DNA of 64,000 bases. Source: Diphasiastrum complanatum (taxonomy: Eukaryota; Streptophyta; Lycopodiopsida; Lycopodiales; Lycopodiaceae). Where the stretch lies: contig CM055108.1 of the NCBI GenBank assembly GCA_029204225.1, positions 11,005,782 through 11,069,781 of the forward strand, given 5' to 3'. The notes beneath the pieces were generated by a model. It was not told the origin of the DNA, ran no database searches, and saw only the letters and a program-made list of their open reading frames with translations. The position numbers and the translations under genes are program-made. Shown in pieces: positions 34,309 through 46,275 of the stretch. Numbering within the stretch: the first letter of the stretch is position 1; every line of letters starts with the position of its first letter.

Positions 34309-34827
34309 AGCTTTTAAACAAAAATTTACAATTGAAATGAATAAGACTTTGAAATCCTTAAAATATTTTAGTGCCCATCAAATATAAGAAACCAAAAATT
34401 TTCATGAAATTGATGGCAAAAAAATTTTGACGATGATTTCAATGGCCATTTCATTATTTATCCCTAGTCAGAATTTTTTTTGTTTTTTTTTAAGAACTTG
34501 ACCGAGCCCGACAGAGCCCGAACCAACATTGGAATTCTGGACTGAGCCAAGTTCTGGATGGCAGGTGACCGAGACAAAAAAATAGAGAGGGAGTGTGAGA
34601 TCTCGACTGAGCCGAGTGGACCGAGCCGGGATGAGGGCTGTGAAGGATGATGGTGTAAGAGAGATAGAAGAACGCGAACGGAGAAGAGAGCAAGAATATC
34701 GCGGAATAGCTCTCCCATTACAATCAGCTACTAGATGCAAAAACAATATGATAGAGAGCTTATGCTAAGTATAATCACAGCTTAAAGTGTTCTAATTGCC
34801 CAACAAGATCTTAAAAATTAATTCATA

Positions 34828-35690
34828 CTAAAAAATGAGAGTACAGTCTATTTGTTCCTTGTGAAGGCACCCTTTAGGCATCGCATGTGTCTTGTTGGAG
34901 TTCAAATTGAGACTATTGCCTTCTTTACAATCATCTCTTCTCTTCTCGAAAAGATCCATGGGGCCTTTGGTAGGACAATTGAAGTCTCCACTGGCCATCT
35001 TTTCTACTTCTTTTAAGTCATCTTGTGCATCTTTTTTATCTTTCGACCTGATCAAGTGCTCCCAAATCGTACTCCTGACATTCTTGAATATGTGCATCAG
35101 GTCCAAAAGATGGTTTATCAACCATTCCCCCCAATATGGGAGTTCATGAAATATTGATAACCTCTTCATGATTGGATCTCCAAATCTGAAGCCAATCACT
35201 TGCCTACAATATTAACAAACAAGCACACATATTTAATGTAAAATATATATCGTTAGAAGAAATATAATAAAAATAATCATAAAATAAATAAATGGCATGT
35301 ACCATTGATTGTCCCAAATATTTATTGTACCTTCATGGAATGAGGACATTGAACAATTAGCCCATCACGCATAGGGTGATCGGGTGGAAGGTAGTGAGTG
35401 TGGCCCTCATAAACCATCTTTCGTAGATGTTGTGAGTGACGTGCTTGCAAATACTCACCACAAACGGGGCATGCATTGTAACCACTAGTTTGGAGCCCTA
35501 CATTGAGACAAAACAACCAATTTAATTGTGGGTCCAATGTTCAAATTGAAATAAAATTTGTAAATGCACATAAAATTTAATATAATACCATGAATCGAAT
35601 CAATAGCAAGGATATCTCACCTGAACATTCCTCATATCCAGGAAAGTCATGCATCATCCACATCAAGATCCCCTTTGACATGACTGATTT
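34828..35690 (-). pseudogene. CACTA (En/Spm) TNP2-type transposase fragment
   Basis: On minus, 35690-35620 encodes GILMWMMHDFPGYEECS; a GT...AG interval follows (about 35619-35513). Then QTSGYNACPVCGEY and HSQHLRKMVYEGHTHYLPPD appear. After a gap, 35199-34828 gives FHELPYWGEWLINHLLDLMH and IFKNVR. These are the PVC...RKM.Y.GHRRFLP and ELPYW...LDVMHIEKNV blocks of TNP2 transposases. The gap and stops show that it is a fragment. No CACTA termini were found. Confidence 0.75.
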
Positions 35691-36060
35691 AGGAGCTATC
35701 TATTCTTTGCTATGAATTCACATTACTAGAAATAGGCTTCAAAAGAAGATCTATCTTAGCCAGCAGGCATATCTAAAAGGCATTTTAGAAAAGTTTCATA
35801 TGTCTGATTGCAAACCAATTGATACTCCAATGGATCCAAGTATAGTATTGACTAAACCTACTAGTGCTTATTCTGATAGTGAAGTACTCGACATAGCAAA
35901 GTACTCTTATCATTCACTAATAGGATCTTTGATGTATGCAATGTTGTGTACTAGACCAGATTTAGCTTATATTGTTAGCACGTTAAGTCAATTCATGTCT
36001 AATCCTAGGATCTCTCATTGAAAAGCATTGAAGAGAGTGATGAGATGTATTCAAGAAAGT
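35690..36060 (+). pseudogene. Copia RT C-terminal fragment
   Basis: It encodes LSQQAYLKGILEKFHMSDCK, then [20 protein letters not shown] and STLSQFMSNPRISH with one stop. These are the RT-to-RNase H connection motifs of copia pol. It lies head to head with the CACTA fragment and is bounded on the right by minus-strand gypsy sequence. Confidence 0.8.
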
Positions 36061-36097
36061 TCCTTTGATCTCCGTTAGCTTTCTTGGTAGGAATCGT

Positions 36098-37500
36098 TCA
36101 AGGAGGTGATGACTTTCTAGAAAATGAGGTCTTTCTAGAAGGTGTAAACCTCCTAGAAGGTGATGTCTTGCGAGAAGTCTGACTTGAAAAGTCATCCTTG
36201 ATTTTTTCTTTTCCTTTATCTACTAAAGGGAATACATCTTTTGGTTCAGCTGTCGAAACTGCATCTTCTGATGAATTTTTCCATTTTAGAACCGTGTTAT
36301 AATGTTGCTTAGCTTGCTTCTTTGTCATTGGTCATGTATCCTTTTCTTCCTTCAATATAACTGCTTTCAACGGTTTTATTGTTGTCATCAAGAATATCAT
36401 GAACTACAAACCTTGTAGGATCCCTAAGATTTAAAACTTGCTCATCAGTAAGTTCTGCATTTTCGTCATAAGATAAGACATGACTAACATGAATGAGTTC
36501 ATCTTCAATAGGATTTGGAATTGGATCAGTTGATATCCATGCCACATTTATCATAATTATTGGGAATGTGATGGGCGTATCCAAAGTGCGATCAAGCATA
36601 GGATTGTCGCTCAACTCTAAATTGTCATCTCGTTGACACGTATATCTTGTTGTACAATCCACAATTGCAAGAGCTTGATTTTAATTCACATTATCTGTTT
36701 GAGACTCATATTGGACTCCCAAAGCTTTCACTGGTCGATCACAACTATGGTCTGCTGTTGAGAAACCATCATCTCCTTTCTGGACTACTAGTTTAATTGT
36801 CCAAATTATTGGATCACCTTTAACTGCACGCTCATGATTCTCAAATGTAATTTTTCCAGTTCTTCAGTTATGAATCACTTGCGCAACTCATAACCATGGA
36901 CGTCCCAATAGAATACGATAAACGGATGGTGCTTCTAGTAATTATTCCATTACTAAAAGTAATAACAAACTAAACTCCAACAATCTTGACATGTATGTCT
37001 TCCACTATGCCTTTAGGATTAACTATAGTCCCTGATCAACTAGCTTAATAGCAAAAGTTGCAAGTTTCATCTTTGTAAGGCCCCATTTAGCACATAGCTT
37101 TGTTGAAATCAGATTAACTCCTGAGATCTATCACAACTGTCTCGTTATCATATTGTTTGTGTTGTATTGGCAGGGTGATATTTTTCTGCTCACTCTCTCA
37201 GGTGGCCCCTACATTGAGTCCTTCATTTGATTCTCCAAATCGGCACAAAATAGTGGGTCCTGCTAGACTGTTGGTTCAATATGAGTCAATCTCTCCGCTA
37301 ATACTTCTTTTGCTTGAGACACCAACTTAAGAAATTCTCCCAATGTAATGTCCATCTTGCTAGATAGAATATTCATGATCAATTCTGTTTGTGGCACTTC
37401 AGGTTCGGTCATCTTGAAGGGTTCCTTGCAATGATGCAACTTAGTATTGACATATATTCATGGTTTATGTAAATTCGATGGTGGCACAGGTGAAAAATGA
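36098..37500 (-). pseudogene. Gypsy-like pol region with aspartic-protease end, many stops
   Basis: At about 36920-36860 the minus strand gives YRILLGRPWL and AQVIHN, the end of a retropepsin (ILLGRPWL box). Upstream fragments are broken by stops. Downstream is a 117-codon open stretch (36662-36309) and then a Ser/Lys-rich stretch to 36098. RT is not visible. The order fits a gypsy pol linker, but assignment of the parts after the protease is inference. Confidence 0.5.
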
Positions 37501-38360
37501 ACTTCGATTATAGCTTTAGCGACTTTCAAGGCCTCCTCTTCTTGCAAATCCTTAATCCGCTAACTCATATTGTTGTATTTCTTCTTCTCTAAGTTGAGAT
37601 CTGGATACATCCCTGATGTGATAGGAATATCAATAGTTTTAGTGGGAGGGCCAATCTGCTTGTATTGAAATGAAGAGAACATGTACAAATGATTCGAAAT
37701 TACCACTATATATAGTGGATTGGCCTCAAATCTTATTGGCCAATTTCTACCTCCCTAACTATTTAAATTTGAATTTTAGAGGGAACCAACTTGAAAATTG
37801 GTGGGAACCCCTTTTATTCACTAACTTGACTTTTAGGCCCTACAACATTAAAAGTTCGCAAAAAGGTCTAAAGTCTTTTTATTAACTTATAACTAATCAA
37901 ATAACTTAGGGTTAGGGTTGCCTCGAGCTCCGCAAACCCTTCAACAGTATCCTCCACCAAAACTGGTGGCGGTCCCACGACACCTCGCGAGATTATTTAT
38001 TTAGTACTCTGGTTGGCCTCTCATCGTATCTTGATCAAGTGATGCTGAATCTTTTACATGAATTCCAAGCGGTCGATATTGAAATCCATCTTGTGCGAAA
38101 GAAAACACTTATTCATGTCTGAAATCCAATTTGAGATTGTCCATGCTATAAATCTAGACTCTCATGGTCCCCCCAGCATCACAGTTATTGATCAAGCGGA
38201 TCTCTGAGGTTGAACCTTCCAGTGTAATCGAGTAGAAGAGATAAAACACAAACTGAATGAATCAGTTTTATAGAACTAAAACATATTAAGTTCTATTATA
38301 AGTCCTAGACTCTAGTAATCCAATAAACCTGTGGCTCTAACACTACTTTGTGGGCTTTGA

Positions 38361-38411
38361 TACCACTTTTGTGGGATGTGATGGATGTAGATTATCAACT
38401 CTGATACCACA
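38361..38411 (-). other. Two PBS-like TGGTATCA motifs
   Basis: On minus, GTGGTATCAGAGTTGA (about 38411-38396) and GTGGTATCAAAGCCC (about 38374-38360) occur 37 bp apart. They resemble the tRNA-Met primer-binding site and would lie downstream of a minus-strand LTR to the right (about 38412-39060). They are consistent with the gypsy fragment at 36-37.5 kb. Confidence 0.45.
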
Positions 38412-38988
38412 TCTATTGACATTTTGGATTGATGTCAACTAACGAAACAAAAAAATTCTTATTAACTGGATCGTGAATTATTTAGAAAATGGAGTTTACG
38501 TGCTATTCTTTTGTGTTCAATTAGATTATCAGTGTAGGATTCTTAGACTGCCATGAAAGAAGAGATTGCAAGAAATGATTAGGCATCTGAGACAACCATG
38601 CAATCTTCCTAATACTGATAATTTGTTATGAAGAGAGTGTAAGATTAATATAGGTGTCAGAGATAGCCATACATTTTTCTTATAATAATATTTGTGTAAG
38701 AGGAGTGAGAGTTATTATCATTCAACAAGAATGTGTAGAACATTAGCGAATATGTATAATAATGTTGTAGAAACAACGATCAGATCACAATACAATTGCA
38801 TTGATAAGCGCGTAATCCTACTTATAGATTTAAAATAATTGCTAACATTCTGAATATCTCTATCACTCTCTATAATCACTAACTCTGAGGAGACAACTAA
38901 TGAAAGGTCCGTTCTGGTCATTTGATGACTATACTTGATGACTTATCTTCAATCGCTCATTTACCTTCATAGCCACAACAAACAATGA

Positions 38989-38992
<4 letters not shown>

Positions 38993-39039
<47 letters not shown>
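38993..39039. repeat. (AG)n microsatellite
   Basis: An AG run of about 46 bases lies within the presumed LTR-like region to the right of the PBS-like motifs. Confidence 0.95.
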
Positions 39040-39041
<2 letters not shown>

Positions 39042-39188
39042 ACAGAACATCACATAGTCTCTCTTGACAAGTCAAGGCCAAACCCTTTGAACCCTTCAAT
39101 TTATAGCATAACAGGTTAAAATATAGCTGTATAAAGTCTTACAAATTAGAGTACCAAAAAGTGAAGCAAGTTTTAGGACACCCAGTTG

Positions 39189-39383
39189 TTACCTACCACC
39201 ATCCCACAAAACAAAACTGCATGAGTTAGTTAAGTGAGGAAGATGGGTGTCATAACTGACCAAGAGAAAATCTGCATTTATTGGTAGTGTGAACATAAGG
39301 CCAGGGAACATATTGTGTAAGAAAATCTTGTTGATGATTCCGTAGAGTCTTCCTTTCATGAAGCCATTTTTTTTAAATGTCAA
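39189..39383 (-). other. Unrecognised segment also present at 61.98-62.04 kb
   Basis: The minus strand encodes VSYDTHLPHLTNSCSFVL. A near-identical peptide, LSYDTCLPHCTNSCGFVL, is encoded on the minus strand at 62.04-61.98 kb, and the DNA matches over about 50 bp. I do not know the family. It may be a fragment of a host gene captured by a transposon or an unknown part of a repeat. Confidence 0.4.
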
Positions 39384-39764
39384 AACAATGTCGTTGACTT
39401 CTTTAATAAAAGCAGTTTGATCGTTACATCATCTATATATCAAAAAGTATTCTTGAATGTTCGTAAATATTCAAACTATCCAAGTCTGGCAAGTCTTTTC
39501 ATAAACTGTAAGTCATAAAATGACAAGTACCAATTCCTTGTAGGTGTAATTTGTAGGGACAAATTGCCTCTAAGTAATAAAAGACTTTTCCAGCTTCAAA
39601 CTCCATATAGACTTAGATGATGTGAAATTATCAATGATCAATATTCTTTTAGAATATTGTATGAATTTATTGCTTTAATAAATTGAGTAACAGACATTGA
39701 TACCTGTATAACTAAGAATCTTCCATAAACCATATTTAATGGTATTATAAACACTAACTTTTCT

Positions 39765-40160
39765 TTGAAGGGATGTGCAGGTACTCACGAACGAACCTGA
39801 AGAATCAGAACAAGAATAAGAAGCCTGCTAAGCCTAAGGACTAAACTTTCATTTGAGAGTATGTGCAGGTACTCAGGAAAGTGCCAGAAGAACAAGAATT
39901 GGAACAAGAAGCTTTCTAAGCTTAAGACAGTAAACAAGAAGGCTTTTGACAAAGTCTATAATGAAGGCTTAGAACAGTCTATGAAGAAGGCTTATTACTA
40001 AGTCTATAATGAAGGCTCAGAGGACTCTATAAAGAACAGGACAAGGCCTAGGGTCTGATCTCCCTAGTGACCCTTTCCACCATGATTGAGAATGGGCAAC
40101 CTCTAGAAATAAAGTGCCAATGACCATGATTGAGGATGGGCAACCTCTAGAAAACAGGGC
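39765..40160. repeat. Short-range tandem duplications
   Basis: ATGTGCAGGTACTCA occurs at about 39773 and 39863, each followed by an AGAA-rich stretch and AGCCT/AGCTT. Another pair, ATGATTGAGAATGGGCAACC and ATGATTGAGGATGGGCAACC, occurs at about 40082 and 40127, each followed by TCTAGAAA. No coding function is recognised. Confidence 0.6.
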
Positions 40161-40850
40161 CTAGGAATTGATGGATATTATGCAAAACAAGATGGACATA
40201 TACCTTGGCTTTTCCTTCAGAAGATTTCACTTAGGTGAATTCTCAAGTTGTGACTTTGGAAAACTATATGTAAATAAAAGTCCAGATTAAACCTTGTACC
40301 CTACATGCATTCTAGGCTATTTGACACCTAGAATGGGGCACCCTTCTACACTCTCACTTCTTATGCCAAATCATTATCATAACCCTCCCAAGCTAATACA
40401 CATCACCCATTCACCCTCTCTAACTAATACACGTCTTCCATGCACTCCACTTCATCATAAGTCCAATTGGAGTCTTTCTCACACCTCATGCACTTGAACT
40501 TGACACCTCACTCACTTTGGAAGGACTCTCCACTCTCTATATAAGTGGAAATGCACCCTACTACCAAGGAGATTTGATGATTTTGCATCCAAGTTTTGCC
40601 CATTTGTTGTACTTTGGAGAAGAAGATTGAGGCATTGGCTCAAGGAGGCTATGCTATTTTGTGGATCACAAAATTTATGGAGCTCAAGCCCTCTTGGATG
40701 TCTATCTCTCTTTTACATTCTCTCACACACAAAAATACACACACACACACACACACTTTCTCTCTCTCACTTTCACCTTCTCCTGAAACCATGATATGAT
40801 CCTGAATGTGATATATATATATATGTAAGAATGGTTGATTAGTACCATTG

Positions 40851-41430
40851 CATGTCATGCCATCTGTGGCCTAATGTCCATGCATGTCAGTTTAGACTCT
40901 TGCATGTCATGCCCTTCATTGCTTAATGTCCACGCATATCAGTTTAGACTCTTGCATGTCACGCCATCCATTGCCTAATGTCCATGAATGTCAGTTTAGA
41001 CTCTTGCATGTCATGCCATCTATGGCCTATTGTCCATGCATGTTAGATCTAAAGCTTGCATGTCAGATTTGAAGCTTGCATGTCACACCATCCATTGCCT
41101 AATGACCATGCATGTTACTTCAGACTATTGCATGTCAAGAATCTATGACCCAACATGATTGCATGTCAAGAACCTATGACCCAACATGATTGCATGTCAA
41201 GAATCTATGCCCCAACATGATTGCATGTCAAAAACCTATGACCCAACATGATTGCATGTCAAGAATCTATGCCCCAACATGATTGCATGTCAAGAACCTA
41301 TGACCCAACATGATTGCATGTCAAGAATCTATGCCCCAACATGATTGCACGTCAAGTATCTAAGATCCATCATGTTTGCATTCAAGTATCTAAGATCCTT
41401 CATGATTGCATGTCGAAAGAAATAAGATTC
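40851..41430. repeat. Two adjacent minisatellites: 52-bp units, then 31-bp units
   Basis: From 40851 there are about four or five units beginning CATGTCATGCCATC and containing CCTAATGTCCATGCATGTCA. From about 41128 there are eight or nine units of CATGTCAAGAATCTATGACC followed by CAACATGATTG. Both unit types begin with CATGTCA, so the second array may derive from the first. Confidence 0.85.
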
Positions 41431-41449
41431 ATGAAGAAATTTCTATGCT

Positions 41450-43060
41450 TCTGATAAGCTAGATATGGAATTAAGACCATTGAAAGGAAGTAAGTTGATG
41501 CTCCTATTTTGAGACCCCTATTGGAATCCATTGTATATGTAATTGGCATAGGCCAATTGGTTTTGCATAATAACAAGAAACATCCTTGGGGGGGGGGGGA
41601 GGGTCCTCATCTTGACCCATAAGTGCTTCCGCTGTATGTGAATGAATTTATGTGATACATTGTTTTTGAGTTTTTAATTTTCAGGACTACTTTGATTTCA
41701 TTTAAGTTGATTCAAGACTAGCTTTATTTAAATGATAAGTCAATAAATCTATTGGCCTTTTAAGACCTTTAGGACATGCCTTCACCTTCGAGTTCAAAGT
41801 AGGGGAACACGCAAAGCCCATGGTTTGCCACAAACCTGTCTCCAAGCTTTGTTCCCGAGTCTGACAACGCAATGATCAATCAATAAAGCATTCCATTAGC
41901 AAAGTAGTAACTTGTCTATATGAGTCCACTTATCAGTCGGTTTGCCAATCCATTTTCACTTACAATCCTCAAAATTTGATTTCCACTTAGAAGCAACATT
42001 TGAGCATGCGACTTCCTTTGGTTGTTGCGTGGATATTTTGATGTTGTGTTTTTGTGCTTAAATTTATATACGACCCTTTTATGAGCATAATAAATGTTTA
42101 ACGTAATGTTCTCAAGAATCTATATGCAATAAAGTTGAGGCGTTGCGACAAACATGTTCGTGAATAATGGTGAACTCATAATCTCTTCAAGCATTGCAAC
42201 CGCTCCACTATTAGTGCTCCTCAACAATACACATCTCCACTATTAGTGCTCCTCAACAATACACACAGTAATCTCCCAAGTAAACCCTTTGCTTAATTTC
42301 TTATAATTCTGAACAGCAGAAAAAATAAGATGTAATTTGGGTGGATTCCTCTAAATCATAGTCATGAATTCGGCAGGTTGGGAGGAATGCAGATTTTTCC
42401 ATGTTTGGTGCACCTCAAGAATGGTTTCTAAAAGAATTAAATTTAATATTCCTCAAGAATGCACACTAAAAGACATTTCTTGACCGAGGGCCAGAGTGTA
42501 TCATGCCACAAGGTACCTTTAACAACTACGTAAGGGAATAGGAAAACCATATAAAGTACATATCAATACACGTGAAGTCTGATCATAACAAACACCTACG
42601 CAAGACAAAAGAGTGTCACAAGAGGAACAGCTGAGAATTGCCCTCAGTACTTGATTCGCTTTTGTAATCTCCTGAATAAACCAGCACCTTTGTTAATGCA
42701 TGTGCCAACCTGATCAATTATGCGTTATTTTCCTTTTCCTTTCCGGTTCTGCTTTGTGATCAGTGGTATAGCTTGTACAGCAGAATGTGAGAATGCCCAG
42801 GTTTGCCAAGAATGAACCATATTCTGATATTAGCAATAGGATGATTATTGTTGTACGTACAGATTCCAGAATGACAGGCATTTCTGATATTGAACCGGCC
42901 AGTTTGAATTATTCGAGAGCTAAATTGCAAAGTCTTTATATATCTCAGTACACCCGTGATCACCGTCCAAATAATATTATAATACATGTAGTGAATTAAA
43001 GGGCACATGCACCATCCTACGACATTAAACTATGAGAATAATAGGTAGAAATAAGGCTAC
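41450..43060. other. Non-coding interval upstream of the glycine-rich protein gene
   Basis: No gene is recognised. It includes a short G run at about 41588 and a 35-bp direct repeat (CTCCACTATTAGTGCTCCTC twice) at 42205-42265. Confidence 0.5.
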
Positions 43061-43068
43061 TGATCACG

Positions 43069-43076
43069 TATATAAG
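43069..43076 (+). promoter_or_regulatory. TATA box of the glycine/serine-rich protein gene
   Basis: TATATAAG lies 115 bp upstream of the ATG at 43191. A CACGTA word directly precedes it at 43065. Spacing fits transcription starting at about 43100. Confidence 0.65.
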
Positions 43077-43190
43077 AAGACGCAAAAGATTTATATTCTC
43101 AGCGTTCAGCATTTTCAAGTTTTCTTTTGCATCTGCTGCTCTTATTGCGAGTATCGTTGCACCTAAATTGCCCACAAAAGTAAGAGTCAT

Positions 43191-44228
43191 ATGGCTTCGC
43201 TAGTTGCGAAACTATGCCAGTTCACATTGCTTACAGCTTGCTTTGCATGCATTTGGATCGAGAGCGGTCAAGCGCGAGTTGGCAAATTGTCTGTACCTCG
43301 TGTTAGGTACAACAGTGGGGGGAGCTCAAGCTCTTTGGGAGTCTTTAGCCAAGGATCGACGACAGTTTCCGGGTCCGGATCTGCTTCCGCGTATGGGTTC
43401 ACGAATAGAGGCGGTGCTGGAGCAGGTTCAGTTGCTGGCAGTGGAGCTACATCTGGAAATGTGGGAGGATCCACATCAATTGCATTCGGGTCGGACGCAA
43501 CTTATAAATCTGGAAGTGGATATGCCAGCGGTTTTGGATCATCATCGTCAAATTCTGGAGGCCAATCCGGATCATCCACCAGCTACAATGCAGGAGCTCA
43601 ACATGGATCATCAACTACATCTGGGAGTGGATCTAGCTCAACTTCAGTCTCTGCTGGATCAAGTTACGCAAGCGGCAGTGGAACCCAGTCCACGTCTGGA
43701 TCAGGTTCTTCCCAAGGGTCAGCTTCTTCGTATAGCGGTACCGAATCCGGATCACAAGTTTCTGGATCCGGATTCGGAAGTACTTCGGGAGGTGGCTCAA
43801 GTATCAGTAGTGGAACTGGACTTGGATTCAGTATTTCAGGCAGTGGATCAACCTCATCAACTTTCGGTTCTGGTTCCGGATCTAACTTCGGTGGTGGATT
43901 TGCCACTGGCTCTGGAGTTCAATATGGTTTTGGAGCTGGTGGTTCAAACGGAGGAACTGATTCTTCTTCTGGGTCTTACTCAAGCTCAGGATCTTCGGGA
44001 ACCCAAGTTTCAGGCAGCTCCGGCACAGGTACAGGTTATGGAGGCGGCACGTCAAGTTCCAGCTTAAATCCATCATCTGGCTCACCAGCATATAACAGTG
44101 GATCTAAAAACCCAGCTGGTGGTGGATCTGTCGATTGTAATTCTTCCGAGCCTGGAAGTGGAAAAGGTAGTACTGCTACGAATACCAGCAGTGGGTCCAC
44201 AGGGAAGACTCCAGGCTCTGGATACTAG
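43191..44228 (+). CDS. Secreted glycine/serine-rich cell-wall-type protein (345 aa)
   Basis: This is a single uninterrupted ORF. Residues 1-28 are a signal peptide ending SGQA, with a hydrophobic core from about residue 8 to 23. The mature part is about 300 residues of Gly/Ser repeats (SGSG, SSSG, GGGS) with regularly placed Tyr and Phe. That pattern fits glycine-rich structural proteins of the apoplast, where Tyr can be cross-linked. One Cys lies near the C-terminus and NSS/NTS sequons occur there. It has a TATA box, a short 5' UTR and a poly(A) signal. No introns are visible. The exact role is unknown. Confidence 0.85.
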   Translation: MASLVAKLCQFTLLTACFACIWIESGQARVGKLSVPRVRYNSGGSSSSLGVFSQGSTTVSGSGSASAYGFTNRGGAGAGSVAGSGATSGNVGGSTSIAFGSDATYKSGSGYASGFGSSSSNSGGQSGSSTSYNAGAQHGSSTTSGSGSSSTSVSAGSSYASGSGTQSTSGSGSSQGSASSYSGTESGSQVSGSGFGSTSGGGSSISSGTGLGFSISGSGSTSSTFGSGSGSNFGGGFATGSGVQYGFGAGGSNGGTDSSSGSYSSSGSSGTQVSGSSGTGTGYGGGTSSSSLNPSSGSPAYNSGSKNPAGGGSVDCNSSEPGSGKGSTATNTSSGSTGKTPGSGY

Positions 44229-44278
44229 ATTGTCCATCTCTTTCTATCCTCTATTATAGGATGCTGTGACATCACTGA

Positions 44279-44284
44279 AATAAA
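44279..44284 (+). terminator. Poly(A) signal of the glycine/serine-rich protein gene
   Basis: AATAAA lies 51 bases after the stop codon. Confidence 0.7.
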
Positions 44285-45105
44285 TCTTATCACTATTCTC
44301 TGTTTTGCATCTATTGGAATTTATTCATCAAGCATAGTCAGTAATAAGTCGACGTCTTAATTTTGATTAGCAAAACACTTGTCGTGTTTTTTTCTCAACA
44401 CCGGGTTGTAGCTGGCATTATCTTCACTCTTGATGGTGCTTATTGTATCGACTTTTGAAACATCTACTTAAAAGTTGTTTACAGTTAAAAGGTTGTCATT
44501 GGATTGGCTACATCCGGGGCCCAAAACCAGAACCATCTGAGACTATGGCCGTATGGATGGTTTAAAATGGTACACATTCATAAAACATCTCCCATTGCAC
44601 ACTATGCTTCCTTTAAACATTGACAATTGCCACTAAGAAGCTATATTCAAAATTGGTAAATTCAATTTTAGTCATGTGAGTCTGATAATTTTATGTAGAT
44701 TGTTTTATTTACAGGTTTTAGGATGAGCTGGATCAATTATCAATCAAATGATGTAGTATGTTGTTGTTTCAGTCTATCTTGATTTGATGATCCTATAGCT
44801 GATGAATCTCGGGAAAAAGGATTTGAATTTGGTTTGACACACCTTGAAAGTTAATCTACCGTCATTCCATTAAAATTTGAGTGTTAGTTGAACAATAGTC
44901 GACGGATATTCGGCTCATGTTTGGATGATATTCAAACAGAATTTGTCATTGTCAAATCAATACAGGATTCAACTCATAGTCGATTCGAATAGGTATTGAC
45001 CTGAACTCAAACATCGTTGAATCATATAAGTGTCGATCCAAATTCGAATAACATTTGTATTCGAGTCGAACTACGTAAAGACATAATTTGACACCTTCGT
45101 GCTTC

Positions 45106-45982
45106 TGTTCTCAACAGTTTTATTAGGGCTATAAGCGACCTATCGAGCGCAACAAAATAAGCCTCCTTCCTAATGCATGACTACGCCTATCAATATTGTT
45201 CAAAGTTATAATGACAGAAGTCAGATTCAATCTTTTAGCAACCAACTTTGAAATCGTTAGCACTAAAGTGATTTCGTAGCCAAAAAATGATGTATTGCAG
45301 TGAACAGACAAAACAATAAGAGATTTATCAATTACAAATAATTACAGAGAAGCATACATTCTGACATGATACTGAACGCAACAAGAAGGATAGATTGATT
45401 CAGTAAGTAGCATGTACAAATCATATGATGAGAGCTCAAAACATTAGAGGATAAAACCATGTACTCTAAATATCTCTGAGTAACTAAAAACTCTGTCTGA
45501 TGCACTTCCGCTGATAAGCAATAAGTACGCATAGCAATACTCTAATAGAACTCTGAGAGAAAAGCCTAGAGAGTTGATCAAGAGTTAGAGTTGTCTTTGA
45601 TGATCATCTATTTATACTAAAGCAATTAGCACGTATCTAGTAGGACAATTAATTAGGTCGCAGATCGCAATAGCCAGTTGGACATAACGTGCTGGTATCC
45701 ATCTAGGGACTTTCCAGAAATTTACTTGCAAAGCTGTTAGGACAAGTCTTTAGTTTCATATCAAGTGAAACAATAACTGTCTTTCATCGACATGGCCAAC
45801 GTCTTTGACTTTCGTCGACGTCGTCGATAATTCGGATGATGTCCGAGCCACCTGTAGAGAGATGCTTGAGTATTTTTGCAAATTGTGTAGAAATATGAAT
45901 GAGAGCTGTAGAATTGAACAATAAAGTGGATGAAGAGATTGATCATTCGATTGAGTCACTCCAAGAGTAGAATAATCCAACA
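45106..45982 (-). repeat. Copia LTR, same family as the LTR at 15602-16562
   Basis: On minus it begins TGTTGGATTATTCTAC, has TATAAATA (plus-strand 45611-45618), and follows the 15.6-kb LTR in order through GATAAATCTCTTAT-GTTTTGTCTG. The inner end is near 45106 (AGAACA). No PBS or purine tract is seen next to it, so it may be a solo or recombined LTR. A second partial copy of its 3' end is at 46276-46385. Confidence 0.7.
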
Positions 45983-45992
45983 ATACACATAT

Positions 45993-46250
<258 letters not shown>

Positions 46251-46275
46251 TAAAAAAGAGGGAGGTGAAGTGAGT

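Noticed and set aside
37920-37990. Minus-strand GPPPVLVEDTVEG resembling a gypsy chromodomain linker
   Set aside because: Only about 15 residues match loosely and no chromodomain follows, so it is not supported.
41128-41430. Regular 31-bp repeats that look like a CRISPR array
   Set aside because: The units are contiguous, without variable spacers, and the surrounding sequence is plant; it is a minisatellite.
43204-44067. A 287-codon plus-strand ORF overlapping the glycine/serine-rich gene
   Set aside because: It is an alternative frame of the Gly/Ser repeat codons with no signal peptide; the 43191 frame has the start, signal sequence and 3' signals.
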